Below the pieces are notes generated by a model. It searched no databases, had not been told where the DNA came from, and worked only from the letters and a program-made list of their open reading frames with translations. From positions 1,612,001 to 1,676,000 of the forward strand of contig NZ_CP083951.1 in the NCBI RefSeq assembly GCF_006440675.2: a stretch of 64,000 bases of DNA. The letters run 5' to 3'. This document shows, in pieces, positions 44,700 through 53,370 of this stretch. A program made the position numbers and the translations under genes. How positions within the stretch are numbered: position 1 is the stretch's first letter; each line of letters opens with the position of its first letter. This DNA comes from Mesorhizobium sp. B2-8-5 (lineage in GTDB: Bacteria; Pseudomonadota; Alphaproteobacteria; Rhizobiales; Rhizobiaceae).

Positions 44700-44960
44700 C
44701 CAATGGTCCTTTCGATAGCAATTTAGCCGTTTGCGACAGGCGCCTGGCGGGCCCATCAAATCCGCGTGAATGCGGACAAACGCAAAAAGCGCCCGGAAAA
44801 CGGTTCTGGACGCCAAGTCGATGGACAGATAAGAGGGGGCTCAATCGATGTCAACGCCGCGTTAGCCCTATGGGCAGCGCCAAATTCCGCCACAATCCGA
44901 CTGATTTGGAACCCTTCCGCTCACGCGGTCCTTATTGGCAATCCCATTGGAGTTATCTTG
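44700..44960. other. Divergent intergenic region between secA and the parvulin gene
   Basis: About 260 bases that must hold both promoters. It is GC-rich, with no clear -35/-10 pair, palindrome or small gene. Confidence 0.5.
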
Positions 44961-45875
44961 ATGTCCCTGTCGTTCCGCCGCGCCTCGCTCGCCAGCCTCG
45001 GTCTGGTCTTCGGGCTCTCGGCTCTTAGCCTGTCGCCGCTGATGGCGCAGGAGACCAAGCCCGCCCAGGACGCCACAGCGCCGGCGGCGGCTCCGGTCGA
45101 TCCCAATGCTGTGGTCGCCACCGTCAATGGCGAGAAGCTGACCGAGGCCGATCTTCAACTCGCCGAAGGCGAACTGTCGCAACAGTTCGCGCAGATGCCG
45201 CCCGAACAGCGCCGCGCGGCTGCCCTTTCGGCCGCGATCGAAATCCGCGTCATGGCCAAGAAGGCGGTCGACAGCGGCCTCGACAAGGACGCCGACTTCC
45301 AGCGCCGCATGGCGTTCCTGCAGGCTCGCGCCCTGCATGGCGAGGTGGTCGAGAAGGAAGTGGTCGACAAGGTGACGGACGCAGAAGTGCGCGCCCGCTA
45401 CGACCAGGAGATCGCCAACACGCCGCCGGTCAACGAAATCCACGCCCGTCACATCCTCGTGAAGACGAAGGAAGAGGCCGAGGCGATCATCAAGCAGCTC
45501 GACGGCGGCGCCGACTTCCAGAAGCTCGCCAACGAACACACCAGCGATCCGAGCGGCAAGACCAGTGGCGGCGACCTCGGCTGGTTCGGCCCAGGGCAGA
45601 TGGTGCCGGAGTTCGACAAGGCGGCCTTCGCGCTCGACGTCGGCAAATATTCGAAGGAGCCGGTGCAGTCGCAGTTCGGCTGGCACGTCATCAAGGTCGA
45701 GGACAAGCGCGCCAAGCAGCCGCCGGCCTTCGACGACGTCAAGGATCAGGCCAAGCAGGCGGTGATCCGCGACAAGTATTTCGCCATGGTCAAGGAGCTG
45801 CGCGCGGCCGCCAAGGTCGAGATCCCGGACGAGAAGCTCAAGAAGGACATCGACACGCTGGAAGCCGGCAAGTAA
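44961..45875 (+). CDS. Periplasmic parvulin-type peptidyl-prolyl isomerase
   Basis: 304 residues from ATG 44961 (GGAG 8 bases upstream). A signal peptide ends near residue 29 (SPLMA). The SurA-like N-terminal helical part (VVATVNGEKLTEADLQLAEGE) is followed by the rotamase domain: HARHILVKTKEEAEAIIKQL, SDPSGKTSGGDLGWFGPGQM, VPEFDKAAF and FGWHVIKVED. It helps fold exported proteins. Its place opposite secA fits an export role. Confidence 0.9.
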   Translation: MSLSFRRASLASLGLVFGLSALSLSPLMAQETKPAQDATAPAAAPVDPNAVVATVNGEKLTEADLQLAEGELSQQFAQMPPEQRRAAALSAAIEIRVMAKKAVDSGLDKDADFQRRMAFLQARALHGEVVEKEVVDKVTDAEVRARYDQEIANTPPVNEIHARHILVKTKEEAEAIIKQLDGGADFQKLANEHTSDPSGKTSGGDLGWFGPGQMVPEFDKAAFALDVGKYSKEPVQSQFGWHVIKVEDKRAKQPPAFDDVKDQAKQAVIRDKYFAMVKELRAAAKVEIPDEKLKKDIDTLEAGK

Positions 45876-45899
45876 TCCGCTTGCGGCTGGATAATTCTA

Positions 45900-45927
45900 A
45901 AAGGGCGCCTTCGGGCGCCCTTTCGCT
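45900..45927 (+). terminator. Bidirectional rho-independent terminator
   Basis: AAAGGGCGCC (45900-45909) and GGCGCCCTTT (45914-45923) form a 10-bp stem with a TTCG tetraloop. It serves the parvulin gene on the plus strand and, with T-rich sequence on both sides, the convergent TetR gene. Confidence 0.9.
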
Positions 45928-45935
45928 TTCGGGGG

Positions 45936-46529
45936 TCAAGCGTTCATTATACCCCGCGTGATGTAGCGTATGGCGGCGCGGATCAGCGCGTCGTCCTCGT
46001 CGAGCCGTCCGGCCAGAAGATGCCGCCAGGCGAAGGAAGCGATCAGATCGGCGACGATCCCGGCATCGATATCGGCCGCCACCTCGCCCCGCGCCTTGGC
46101 GCGCTCGATCATCCGACCGGTATGGCTGCGGCGTCCTTTCGAATATTCTGCAAGGGCGGCCGCGGCTGTCTCGTCCGATTGCGCCTCCGCGATCAGCGAG
46201 CGGAAGATGTTGCCCGACGGGGTGTCGCGCCAATGCGCGAAAAGGTTCTGAAGGAAGCCGGCCAGATCGTCCTCGATGTTCCCGGTGTCGGGCGTCTCGA
46301 CGCGCTTCTGCCGCTGGTAGACCTCGATCAGCAGCGCCGCCTTGCTCGGCCACCAGCGATAGATGGTCGGCTTTCCCGCGCGCGCCCGCCGGGCGACGGC
46401 CTCGATCGAGAAGCCGGCATAGCCCGCTTCGCGCAACACCGCCTCGGCGGCCTTGACGATGGCATCGGCGCTCTCGGGATTGCGTTTCGCGCCGATCGAC
46501 TTGCGCCCGCGAGCGGCGGCTTCGTCCAT
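45936..46529 (-). CDS. TetR/AcrR family transcriptional regulator
   Basis: 197 residues. The N-terminal HTH reads [38 protein letters not shown] (residues about 30-67), followed by a TetR ligand-binding domain. The upstream region shows no transporter or enzyme gene in the window that it obviously controls; argJ diverges 190 bases away but is unlikely to be its target. The ligand is unknown. Confidence 0.87.
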   Translation of the reverse strand: MDEAAARGRKSIGAKRNPESADAIVKAAEAVLREAGYAGFSIEAVARRARAGKPTIYRWWPSKAALLIEVYQRQKRVETPDTGNIEDDLAGFLQNLFAHWRDTPSGNIFRSLIAEAQSDETAAAALAEYSKGRRSHTGRMIERAKARGEVAADIDAGIVADLIASFAWRHLLAGRLDEDDALIRAAIRYITRGIMNA

Positions 46530-46717
46530 CGAGGTCTTCCTTAGCCAGTGAATCTGGCGCCGATCATATTGGCTTCGGCGACGAAACGAAACGACGCGTT
46601 TCCAACTGCCAAGCCGCCGGCCAGGCCGGGAAGGCGCGGCCAGAACGCCCCTTGCGCCGACGCGCGCTATCGGGCAAACCGGCCTTCCTTTCGCGTTCTT
46701 GCCGCTCCGGGGTTCCG

Positions 46718-47959
46718 ATGTCCGCTACGATTTCGCCGCTTGCACCGAAGAAATATCCAAAGATGCCGGTCATCGAGGGTGTGCGCATCGCGACCGCCGA
46801 AGCCGGCATCAAATACAAGAACAGAACCGACCTCTTGGCCATGGTCTTCGATCCGGGCACGGCTGTCGCCGGCGTGTTCACCAAGTCGAAATGCCCGTCG
46901 GCGCCGGTCGACTTCTGCCGTCAGAACCTGCCCGCCGGCAAGGCGCGCGTCCTGGTGGTCAATTCCGGCAACGCCAACGCCTTCACCGGCAAGAAGGGCA
47001 AGGCTTCGACCGCGCTGACCGGCGAGGCGGCGGCGAAGGCCGCCGGATGCTCGCAGAGCGAGGTTTTCCTGGCCTCGACCGGCGTCATCGGCGAGCCGCT
47101 CGACACCACCAAATTCAGCCATCTGCTCGCCGGCCTGGCCAAGGACGGCAAGCCGGATCTGTGGACCGAGGCGGCCAAGGCGATCATGACCACGGATACC
47201 TATCCGAAGGTGGCGACGGCGACGGTCAAGCTCGGCGACGCCGACGTCACCATCAACGGCATCGCCAAGGGCGCCGGCATGATCGCGCCCGACATGGCGA
47301 CGATGCTTTCCTTCATCGCCACCGACGCGCCGATCGCCGCCCCCGCACTGCAGGACCTGCTTTCGCGCGGCACGGCCAAGACCTTCAATGCGGTGACCGT
47401 CGACAGCGACACCTCGACCAGCGATACGCTGCTCATCTTCGCCACCGGCAAGGCCGCCGCCCGCGGCGCGCCGGCGATCAGCGATCCCAAGGATGCGCGG
47501 CTTGGCGCCTTCCGCCGGGCGCTCGGCAAGGTGCTGAAGTCGCTGGCGCTGCAGGTAGTGCGCGACGGCGAGGGCGCGCGCAAGCAGGTCGAGGTCACGG
47601 TCACCGGCGCGAAGTCCGCCCGCTCGGCCAAGCGCATCGCGCTTTCGATCGCCAATTCGCCGCTGGTCAAGACGGCCGTCGCCGGCGAGGACGCCAATTG
47701 GGGCCGCGTCGTCATGGCGGTCGGCAAGGCAGGCGAACCGGCCGACCGCGACCGGCTGTCGATCTGGTTCGGCGACAATCGGCTCGCGCATGAGGGCGAA
47801 CGCGATCCGACCTATTCGGAGGAAGCGACCTCGGCCTATATGAAGCGCGACGATATCCGCATTCGCGCCGATCTCGGCATCGGCCGCGGCAAGGCGACGG
47901 TGTGGACCTGCGACCTCACCAAGGAATATGTCGCCATCAATGGCGATTATCGGAGCTGA
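46718..47959 (+). CDS. argJ: Bifunctional ornithine acetyltransferase / N-acetylglutamate synthase
   Basis: 413 residues. The self-cleavage site and nucleophile Thr lie in [16 protein letters not shown] (ATML) near residue 200. [11 protein letters not shown] in the alpha part and [16 protein letters not shown] in the beta part are family blocks. It transfers acetyl from N-acetylornithine to glutamate in the cyclic arginine pathway and may also use acetyl-CoA. It starts an operon with a GNAT gene and mutT, both overlapping. Confidence 0.95.
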   Translation: MSATISPLAPKKYPKMPVIEGVRIATAEAGIKYKNRTDLLAMVFDPGTAVAGVFTKSKCPSAPVDFCRQNLPAGKARVLVVNSGNANAFTGKKGKASTALTGEAAAKAAGCSQSEVFLASTGVIGEPLDTTKFSHLLAGLAKDGKPDLWTEAAKAIMTTDTYPKVATATVKLGDADVTINGIAKGAGMIAPDMATMLSFIATDAPIAAPALQDLLSRGTAKTFNAVTVDSDTSTSDTLLIFATGKAAARGAPAISDPKDARLGAFRRALGKVLKSLALQVVRDGEGARKQVEVTVTGAKSARSAKRIALSIANSPLVKTAVAGEDANWGRVVMAVGKAGEPADRDRLSIWFGDNRLAHEGERDPTYSEEATSAYMKRDDIRIRADLGIGRGKATVWTCDLTKEYVAINGDYRS

Positions 47960-48738
47960 TGGCGCCGGTGTCCGGGCATCCGGCAAGCGTGTTGGCGGTC
48001 GTGCGCCGCTACGAGGCGGCGGGCTTTCGCGCCTGGCCGGCGGCCGCCGTCCTTTATGACGGGACCTGGGTGGTACGGCTCACGGCAGGACACCCCGCCA
48101 AGCGCCTGAACTCGGTCAATCCGCTCGATCCGGGCGACACGCACGCCATCGAAGAGCGCATCGGCCGCGCCGCGCGGCGCTTCGACGCCTATGGCCGGCC
48201 GCTGACCTTTCGCATGTCGCCGCTGTCGGGACGGGTTCTGTCCACGCATCTCGACAAGGCCGGCTGGAACAGGTTCGACGAATCCCTGGTCATGCGGCTG
48301 CCGCTGAAGGAGGTCGGGCTCGGCGCGGCCATGGACCAGATTCCGCTCAAGGACATCAGCCGCTTCATCGGCGCGTCGCTGAGGACGAGCGGCTCGGACG
48401 CCTCGCTGCGGCCCGGCCTGTCCGAGGTCATCGGCGCGATCCAGCCGGAAGCGGGGCTGTTCGCGCTCGAGGAGGGCAACGAGCCGGTGGCGACGCTGAT
48501 CTGCGTGCATGACGGCGATCTCGCGGGTCTGTTCGAGGTTGCCACCGAAGAATCGGCGCGCAAGAAGGGCCATGGCCGCAATCTCATCCTGTCGGCGCTG
48601 AAATGGGCCCGGCTGCGCGGCGCGCGCGAAGCCTGGCTGCAGGTCGAGGCCAGCAACGAACCGGCGCTCTCGCTCTACCGGTCGCTCGGCTTCGACGAAG
48701 TCTATCGCTACCATTATCGACGGCCGCCGGGCGCATGA
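47959..48738 (+). CDS. GNAT family N-acetyltransferase
   Basis: 259 residues. The acetyl-CoA loop is EESARKKGHGRNLILSALKWA, followed by LQVEASNEPALSLYRSLGF in the C-terminal GNAT fold. The N-terminal half looks like a second, degenerate GNAT-like unit. It begins inside the argJ stop (TGATG) and ends in an ATGA overlap with mutT. The acceptor is unknown. This argJ-GNAT-mutT order is common in Rhizobiales. Confidence 0.85.
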   Translation: MAPVSGHPASVLAVVRRYEAAGFRAWPAAAVLYDGTWVVRLTAGHPAKRLNSVNPLDPGDTHAIEERIGRAARRFDAYGRPLTFRMSPLSGRVLSTHLDKAGWNRFDESLVMRLPLKEVGLGAAMDQIPLKDISRFIGASLRTSGSDASLRPGLSEVIGAIQPEAGLFALEEGNEPVATLICVHDGDLAGLFEVATEESARKKGHGRNLILSALKWARLRGAREAWLQVEASNEPALSLYRSLGFDEVYRYHYRRPPGA

Positions 48739-49157
48739 GCGAGAGCAAGCCAACCGGAAAGCGTCTGCTGCTGGTCGCCGCCTGCGCGCTGGTCGACACC
48801 GACCGGCGCGTGCTCCTGGCGCAGCGTCCGGAAGGAAAGCAGCTTGCCGGCCTGTGGGAGTTTCCAGGCGGCAAGGTCGAGCCCGGCGAGACGCCGGAGG
48901 AATGCCTGGTGCGCGAATTGCATGAGGAGCTCGGCATCGAGACGGAGATCCCGTGCCTGGCGCCGCTCACCTTCGCCAGCCACTCCTATGACGATTTCCA
49001 TCTCCTGATGCCGCTTTATGTCTGCCGCCGCTTCCGCGGGATCGCGCAGCCTAAAGAAGGGCAGGGACTCAAATGGGTCAGGCCCCGGCAGATGCGCGAC
49101 TATCCGATGCCGCCGGCCGACGCGCCGCTGATCCAGTTCCTCATCGACCTTCTGTAG
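48735..49157 (+). CDS. mutT: MutT-type Nudix hydrolase, 8-oxo-dGTP diphosphatase
   Basis: 140 residues. The Nudix box GGKVEPGETPEECLVRELHE-ELGIE (about residues 45-69) has the full G-x5-E-x7-RE-x2-EE-x-G pattern. It removes oxidised dGTP from the nucleotide pool. ATGA overlap with the GNAT gene shows coupled translation. Confidence 0.92.
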   Translation: MSESKPTGKRLLLVAACALVDTDRRVLLAQRPEGKQLAGLWEFPGGKVEPGETPEECLVRELHEELGIETEIPCLAPLTFASHSYDDFHLLMPLYVCRRFRGIAQPKEGQGLKWVRPRQMRDYPMPPADAPLIQFLIDLL

Positions 49158-49178
49158 TTTCGCGGTTTGCCCTTGCGA

Positions 49179-49236
49179 CAGCTCACCGTTTCCTGGAGAC
49201 GGTGAATGTTCCGCACGTTTCCCGGGAGCTGCTTTA
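49179..49236. repeat. Palindromic intergenic repeat (degenerate)
   Basis: CAGCTC (49180) pairs with GAGCTG near 49232, and an inner CACCGTTTC/GAGACGGTG pair is visible. The centre GTTCCGCACGTTTCCCGGG and the ending GCTTTAG mark it as a worn member of the same family as 6746-6844. Confidence 0.55.
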
Positions 49237-49325
49237 GCCAGCGTTAATGGAAGATTTATCTCGATGTGAAAAATTGCACGAGGCCGTTTCGCGCGGCGAT
49301 ATCGTCGATGACTGGGAAACACGGC

Positions 49326-49646
49326 ATGAGCCTCGAAAGAGACTGGGACTCGATCCGGCCCGACCGCGGCTTCCGCGCGGTGGACGCCGGCATGGGCATC
49401 CTGCGGATCACGCTTCTCTTCGGCTCGGCCGCGGTGGCGCTGGCGCTGATCGCAACGCCTTTCCTGGACAGCCAGACCCGGCCGCAGAGCGCTCGCGACG
49501 GCTTTCCCGGCGGGCTCGACATGACGGCGACCGGATCGATCGGTCATCGCCCCAATACATATACGCTGCGCCGCAGCGTGCTGCAGCCTTTGCCCAGTTC
49601 AATCTGCGTCATCCGCAATGACGGCAGCCGCAGCGGCGAGTGCTGA
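49326..49646 (+). CDS. Small single-span membrane protein next to the Flp pilin gene
   Basis: 106 residues from ATG 49326 with GGGAAA upstream. One hydrophobic segment (residues about 25-45, ILRITLLFGSAAVALALIAT) is followed by a Ser/Arg-rich periplasmic tail that ends SICVIRNDGSRSGEC with two cysteines. It is unrecognised; it ends 105 bases before the pilin gene. It may assist pilin handling, but nothing in the sequence proves that. Confidence 0.6.
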   Translation: MSLERDWDSIRPDRGFRAVDAGMGILRITLLFGSAAVALALIATPFLDSQTRPQSARDGFPGGLDMTATGSIGHRPNTYTLRRSVLQPLPSSICVIRNDGSRSGEC

Positions 49647-49751
49647 CTTGGTTAATGATTTCGCGGCACGGCGGCGTTTCACTCGCTGTTAAGCTTTTGC
49701 CGTTAACCTTTCTTAACGGGTAAGACATTAGAGTTTCTGCATGAGGGATCG

Positions 49752-49937
49752 ATGATCATGAAAAACCTGCTGCAGCAATTCATTAAAGATGAAACGGGCG
49801 CCACGGCCGTCGAATATGGCCTGATCGTCGTGGTTTTGTCGCTCGCCATCATCGCCGGGGTCAAACAGGCGGCCGATGGCCTCGTATGGCTGTTCACCGA
49901 CAACAACAGCAAGCTGGCCAACGCCTTCGCTCACTGA
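49752..49937 (+). CDS. Flp/Fap-type class IVb pilin
   Basis: 61 residues (ATG 49752, GAGGG 5 bases upstream; ATG 49758 is possible). The pilin signature GATAVEYGLIVVVLSLAIIA has the Glu-Tyr pair placed after the Gly where prepilin peptidase cleaves. Flp pilins form tight-adherence pili. No tad/cpa assembly genes are in the window, so this copy stands alone and depends on a locus elsewhere. Confidence 0.9.
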   Translation: MIMKNLLQQFIKDETGATAVEYGLIVVVLSLAIIAGVKQAADGLVWLFTDNNSKLANAFAH

Positions 49938-49949
49938 CGACGGGTGCGC

Positions 49950-50822
49950 TCAAATCTTAGGCGGGTTCTCCAGGACAGCCTTTAGCGAGACCTTGGCCGA
50001 TCCGGGTCTGAGCGGTTTTTGCTGCGAGGCGTCTGGCGCCCAGCCGGACATCCAAACAATCGAAAAACTTGCGCGGATACGGCCGTCCGGATCCGAGAAT
50101 CGCTCGGCATAGATTTCGGCCGCGCGGGCAAACAGGCGTCTGCCGGCCGACCGGCGGCTGCGATCGATGAGCACGTTGGTTTCGCCCATGGCGCGGAGAT
50201 CGGCCGCGAGATCGAACAGCGTATCGTAGCGCACCGCGACCGTTTCGACATCGGCGACCGGCAATGCCAGGCCGGCGCGCTGCAGCAGCGCGCCCGCGTC
50301 GCGCACGTCGGTGAAAGGAAGGATGCGCGGGCTCGCGCCGCCGTAAAGCTCCGTCTCGGCCGCAAGCATGCTTTCGCGTAGTTCCGCCAATGTGCCCGTG
50401 CCGGTAAGAGCGCCGAGGAACAGCCCGTCCGGTCTCAGTGCCCGGCGGATTTGCGCGAGCACGCCGGGAATGTCGTTCACGGCGTGCAGCGAGAGCAGGG
50501 AGACAGCGAGGTCGAGGCTGCCTTCCTCGAACGGCACGGTCTCCGGCGGCGCCACCAGGCCGGGGCCGCCGGCCAGAAGCGCTTCGTCCATCTCGACGCG
50601 TACGACCTCGCCGACCTTGCCGCTGCCGGCGAGCACGTCCGCCGCCGCCGACGTCTGACAAAACAGCGCGGCCGCCTTGCCGAAGCGGCGTTCGACGGCA
50701 CCCAGCCGGTCGGCAAGGTCTTCCGCGGCGCGCCGCATCAGGAAATCGGCGCCTTCGACGGGGCGGGCGAGAGCCCTGCGCTTGCGCGCGAGCCAGAGCT
50801 CGGTGTCGATCAAGGGCTGCAA
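49950..50822 (-). CDS. BioC/NDUFAF5-like methyltransferase-fold protein
   Basis: 290 residues from a TTG at 50822 (AGGAAG upstream); the start could be slightly different. It begins LQPLIDTELWLARKRRALAR, a typical N terminus of the alphaproteobacterial relatives of human NDUFAF5. The Rossmann part has FEEGSLDLAVSLLSLHAVND and LRPDGLFLGALTGTGTLAEL. The SAM-binding Gly-rich loop is degenerate, so methyl transfer is not certain; NDUFAF5 itself hydroxylates a complex I subunit. It diverges from comF with 63 bases between starts. Confidence 0.78.
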   Translation of the reverse strand: MQPLIDTELWLARKRRALARPVEGADFLMRRAAEDLADRLGAVERRFGKAAALFCQTSAAADVLAGSGKVGEVVRVEMDEALLAGGPGLVAPPETVPFEEGSLDLAVSLLSLHAVNDIPGVLAQIRRALRPDGLFLGALTGTGTLAELRESMLAAETELYGGASPRILPFTDVRDAGALLQRAGLALPVADVETVAVRYDTLFDLAADLRAMGETNVLIDRSRRSAGRRLFARAAEIYAERFSDPDGRIRASFSIVWMSGWAPDASQQKPLRPGSAKVSLKAVLENPPKI

Positions 50823-50885
50823 CGAAAAGCTTCCTGTTGTCCGCGCGTGCCGGAGTGGTGTTAAGGTGCGCCGGGTTCCAATCAC

Positions 50886-51686
50886 GTGGCCGATCCGGTG
50901 CACAAGATCAAGACCATAGCGGTCCAGGATATGGCCCGGCAGGCACTGGCCTGGCCGGCGCGCCTGTTGTTTCCGCCGGTTTGCGCCGGCTGCCGTCGCC
51001 ATGTGTCGCAGCCTGGCGTGCTGTGCGGCGCCTGCTGGCCGAAGCTGAGGCTGCTGGAGAAGCCCTGGTGCCCGGTGATGGGCACGCCCTTCACCCACGA
51101 CATGGGCGAGGGGTTTCTGTCCGCCGAGGCGATCGCCGATCCTCCGCCCTTCGAGAGGGCGCGGGCGGCCGTCGTCTATTCAGGCGTCGCGCGGCAGATG
51201 GTGCAGGGGCTGAAATATCAGGATCGAACCGACCTCGCGCCGTGGATGGCGAACTGGATGATGCGCGCCGGCGCGGAGCTGGCCGCGGAGGCCGACCTGG
51301 TCGTGCCGGTGCCGTTGCACTGGCGGCGCTTCTTCCGGCGCCAATTCAACCAGTCGGCAGAGCTCGGACGGGCCGTTGCAAAGCTCGGCGGGCTGCCCTT
51401 CTCGCCATCCGCGATCAGGCGCGTGAAGCTGACGCGCCAGCAGGTCGGGCTCGAACGGCACGAGCGCGAGGAGAATGTGCGCGCCGCCTTTCGCGTCCCG
51501 CCGGAAGCCGAAATCGAGATAGCCGGGCGCCGGGTGCTCGTGGTCGACGATGTTTACACCACCGGCGCAACGGTGCGGGCGGTCGCCAAGGCGCTGAAGA
51601 GGGGTGGCGCCGGAGCCGTCGACATCCTTACTTTCGCCCGCGTCCTGCCTGGGGACTTTCGGCCCGATGAGTCCGCGACTATATAG
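50886..51686 (+). CDS. comF: ComF family phosphoribosyltransferase-like protein
   Basis: 266 residues from a GTG. A four-cysteine zinc motif (VCAGC and LCGAC, residues 32-50) is followed by the PRPP-type loop VLVVDDVYTTGATV near residue 217. ComF proteins take part in DNA uptake in some bacteria; in most alphaproteobacteria the role is unknown. It is followed by grxC after 70 bases. Confidence 0.87.
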   Translation: MADPVHKIKTIAVQDMARQALAWPARLLFPPVCAGCRRHVSQPGVLCGACWPKLRLLEKPWCPVMGTPFTHDMGEGFLSAEAIADPPPFERARAAVVYSGVARQMVQGLKYQDRTDLAPWMANWMMRAGAELAAEADLVVPVPLHWRRFFRRQFNQSAELGRAVAKLGGLPFSPSAIRRVKLTRQQVGLERHEREENVRAAFRVPPEAEIEIAGRRVLVVDDVYTTGATVRAVAKALKRGGAGAVDILTFARVLPGDFRPDESATI

Positions 51687-51756
51687 GTTTTAATTGTTGT
51701 TTGCCGCATGTCGCTTTCGTACCTCTCTGGACGGCATGCATGAGGACTGCCGGCCA

Positions 51757-52020
51757 ATGGCTGATGTGACGATCTACACCCGCATGATGTGCGGCTACTG
51801 CAACGCCGCCAAGCGGCTGCTCGACCGCAAGGGGGTAGCCTATACCGAGCACGACGCCTCGTTCTCGCCGGAGCTGCGCCAGGAAATGATTTCCAAGGCG
51901 CATGGGCGAGCCACCTTTCCGCAGATTTTCATCGGCGACACGCATGTCGGCGGTTGCGACGACCTCCACGATCTGGAGTCGCGGGGCCGGCTGGACGCGA
52001 TGCTCGCCAACGGGAGATGA
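51757..52020 (+). CDS. grxC: Glutaredoxin 3
   Basis: 87 residues. The active site is MCGYC (CGYC rather than the commoner CPYC), with TFPQIFIGDTHVGGCDDL supplying the cis-Pro and glutathione-binding GG. It reduces disulfides with glutathione. The stop is overlapped by ATGA at the nitrilase gene. The Gly in place of the active-site Pro may shift redox potential. Confidence 0.92.
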   Translation: MADVTIYTRMMCGYCNAAKRLLDRKGVAYTEHDASFSPELRQEMISKAHGRATFPQIFIGDTHVGGCDDLHDLESRGRLDAMLANGR

Positions 52021-52022
52021 CC

Positions 52023-52889
52023 ATGGGTAGTTTCAAGGCCGCCGCCGTGCAGATGCGTTCGGGCACGAGCCCGGAACGCAACGCCGCCGACATGGAGATC
52101 CTGGTCCGCCAGGCCGCCGGCCAGGGCGCCACCTACGTCCAGACGCCGGAAATGACCGGAGCGCTGGTGCGCGACAAGGAAGCCGGCGCGGCCGCTTTTA
52201 CCGCGGAGGATAAGGACATCGTCGTCGCGACCGCGCGCAGGTTGGCGAAGGAGCTCGGCATTCACCTGCATATCGGCTCGACGGCCATTCGCCGCGCCGA
52301 CGGGAAGCTCGCCAACCGCGCTTTCCTGTTTTCGCCAGACGGCGCCGTGATCGCCGGTTACGACAAGATCCATATGTTCGACGTCGATCTCGACAATGGC
52401 GAGAGCTGGCGCGAATCCGCGTCCTACGAGCCAGGGACGGAAGCGGCCGTGACCGACATCGAAGGGACGAAGCTTGGCTTTGCCGTCTGCTACGACCTGC
52501 GCTTTCCGCAGCTGTTCCGCGCCGAGGCGATGGCCGGGGCCGAAGTGCTGACGGTGCCGGCCGCCTTCACGCGCCAGACCGGCGAAGCGCACTGGCAAGT
52601 GCTGCTGCGCGCCCGCGCCATCGAGAACGGCGCCTATGTTATCGCCGCCGCGCAGGGCGGCCTGCATGAGGACGGGCGCGAGACATATGGCCATTCGCTG
52701 ATCGTCGATCCGTGGGGGCGCATCATCGCCGAGGCCGCGCATAACGAGCCCGGTGTGATCTTCGCCGAGATCGACCCGGCCCAGTCGCTGGCCGCGCGCC
52801 GCAAGATCCCCAATCTGAAAAATGCGCGGGATTTCACCGTCAAAGCCGGGACAAGCGAAGCGCCGCGTCTCAGGGGTGCCGCCTCTTGA
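52023..52889 (+). CDS. Carbon-nitrogen hydrolase, deaminated glutathione amidase (Nit1) type
   Basis: 288 residues from ATG 52023 (GGGAG 6 bases upstream; ATG 52017 inside the grxC stop is an alternative). The catalytic Glu-Lys-Cys triad is in TPEMTG, YDKIHMFD and FAVCYDLRFP. Its HMFDVDL and CYDLRFP blocks match the Nit1/YbeM group, which repairs deaminated glutathione. Its place directly after glutaredoxin supports this function (inference). It overlaps the DUF1178 gene by 4 bases. Confidence 0.85.
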   Translation: MGSFKAAAVQMRSGTSPERNAADMEILVRQAAGQGATYVQTPEMTGALVRDKEAGAAAFTAEDKDIVVATARRLAKELGIHLHIGSTAIRRADGKLANRAFLFSPDGAVIAGYDKIHMFDVDLDNGESWRESASYEPGTEAAVTDIEGTKLGFAVCYDLRFPQLFRAEAMAGAEVLTVPAAFTRQTGEAHWQVLLRARAIENGAYVIAAAQGGLHEDGRETYGHSLIVDPWGRIIAEAAHNEPGVIFAEIDPAQSLAARRKIPNLKNARDFTVKAGTSEAPRLRGAAS

Positions 52890-53311
52890 TCCGTTTCTCC
52901 CTGATCTGCGAACACGAGCACGAGTTCGAAGCGTGGTTCCGCAACAATGATGATTTCGACGCCCAGAAGAAGCGCGGCTTCGTCGATTGCCCGAGCTGCG
53001 GCTCGCACAAGGTCGAGAAGGCGTTGATGGCGCCCGCCGTCTCCACATCCCGCAAGCAGGAGAAGGTGGCCTTGGGCATGGGCGAGGCGCAGAAGCAGGC
53101 GTTGGCGCAGCTCAAGGCGCTGGCCGAGAAGGTGCGCGAGAATGCCGACTATGTCGGCGACAAGTTCGCCGAGGAAGCGCGCAAGATCCATTTCGGCGAG
53201 GCCGATCCGCGCGGCATCTACGGCGAAGCGACCCCCGAAGAGGCGCAGAGCCTCGCCGAGGACGGCGTCGAGTTCATGCCAATCCCGAGCTTTCCGGACG
53301 ACCGGAACTGA
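52886..53311 (+). CDS. DUF1178 family protein
   Basis: 141 residues from a TTG that overlaps the previous stop (TTGA). A zinc-ribbon-like start (MIRFSLICEHEHEFEAWFRN, then DCPSCGSHKVEKALMAP) is followed by a helical part (MGEAQKQALAQLKALAEKVR) and the conserved HFGEADPRGIYGEATPEEAQ. The function is unknown; it is widely kept in alphaproteobacteria next to grxC and the nitrilase, suggesting a common process. Confidence 0.88.
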   Translation: MIRFSLICEHEHEFEAWFRNNDDFDAQKKRGFVDCPSCGSHKVEKALMAPAVSTSRKQEKVALGMGEAQKQALAQLKALAEKVRENADYVGDKFAEEARKIHFGEADPRGIYGEATPEEAQSLAEDGVEFMPIPSFPDDRN

Positions 53312-53370
53312 GCGGGCGGCGGCGAGAAATTTTTTCGGGCCTCGTAGAGAGGTTCTTTCAGTGGATTTGG

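Noticed and set aside
43026..44726. 566-codon frame antisense to secA
   Set aside because: Shadow of secA; no motif.
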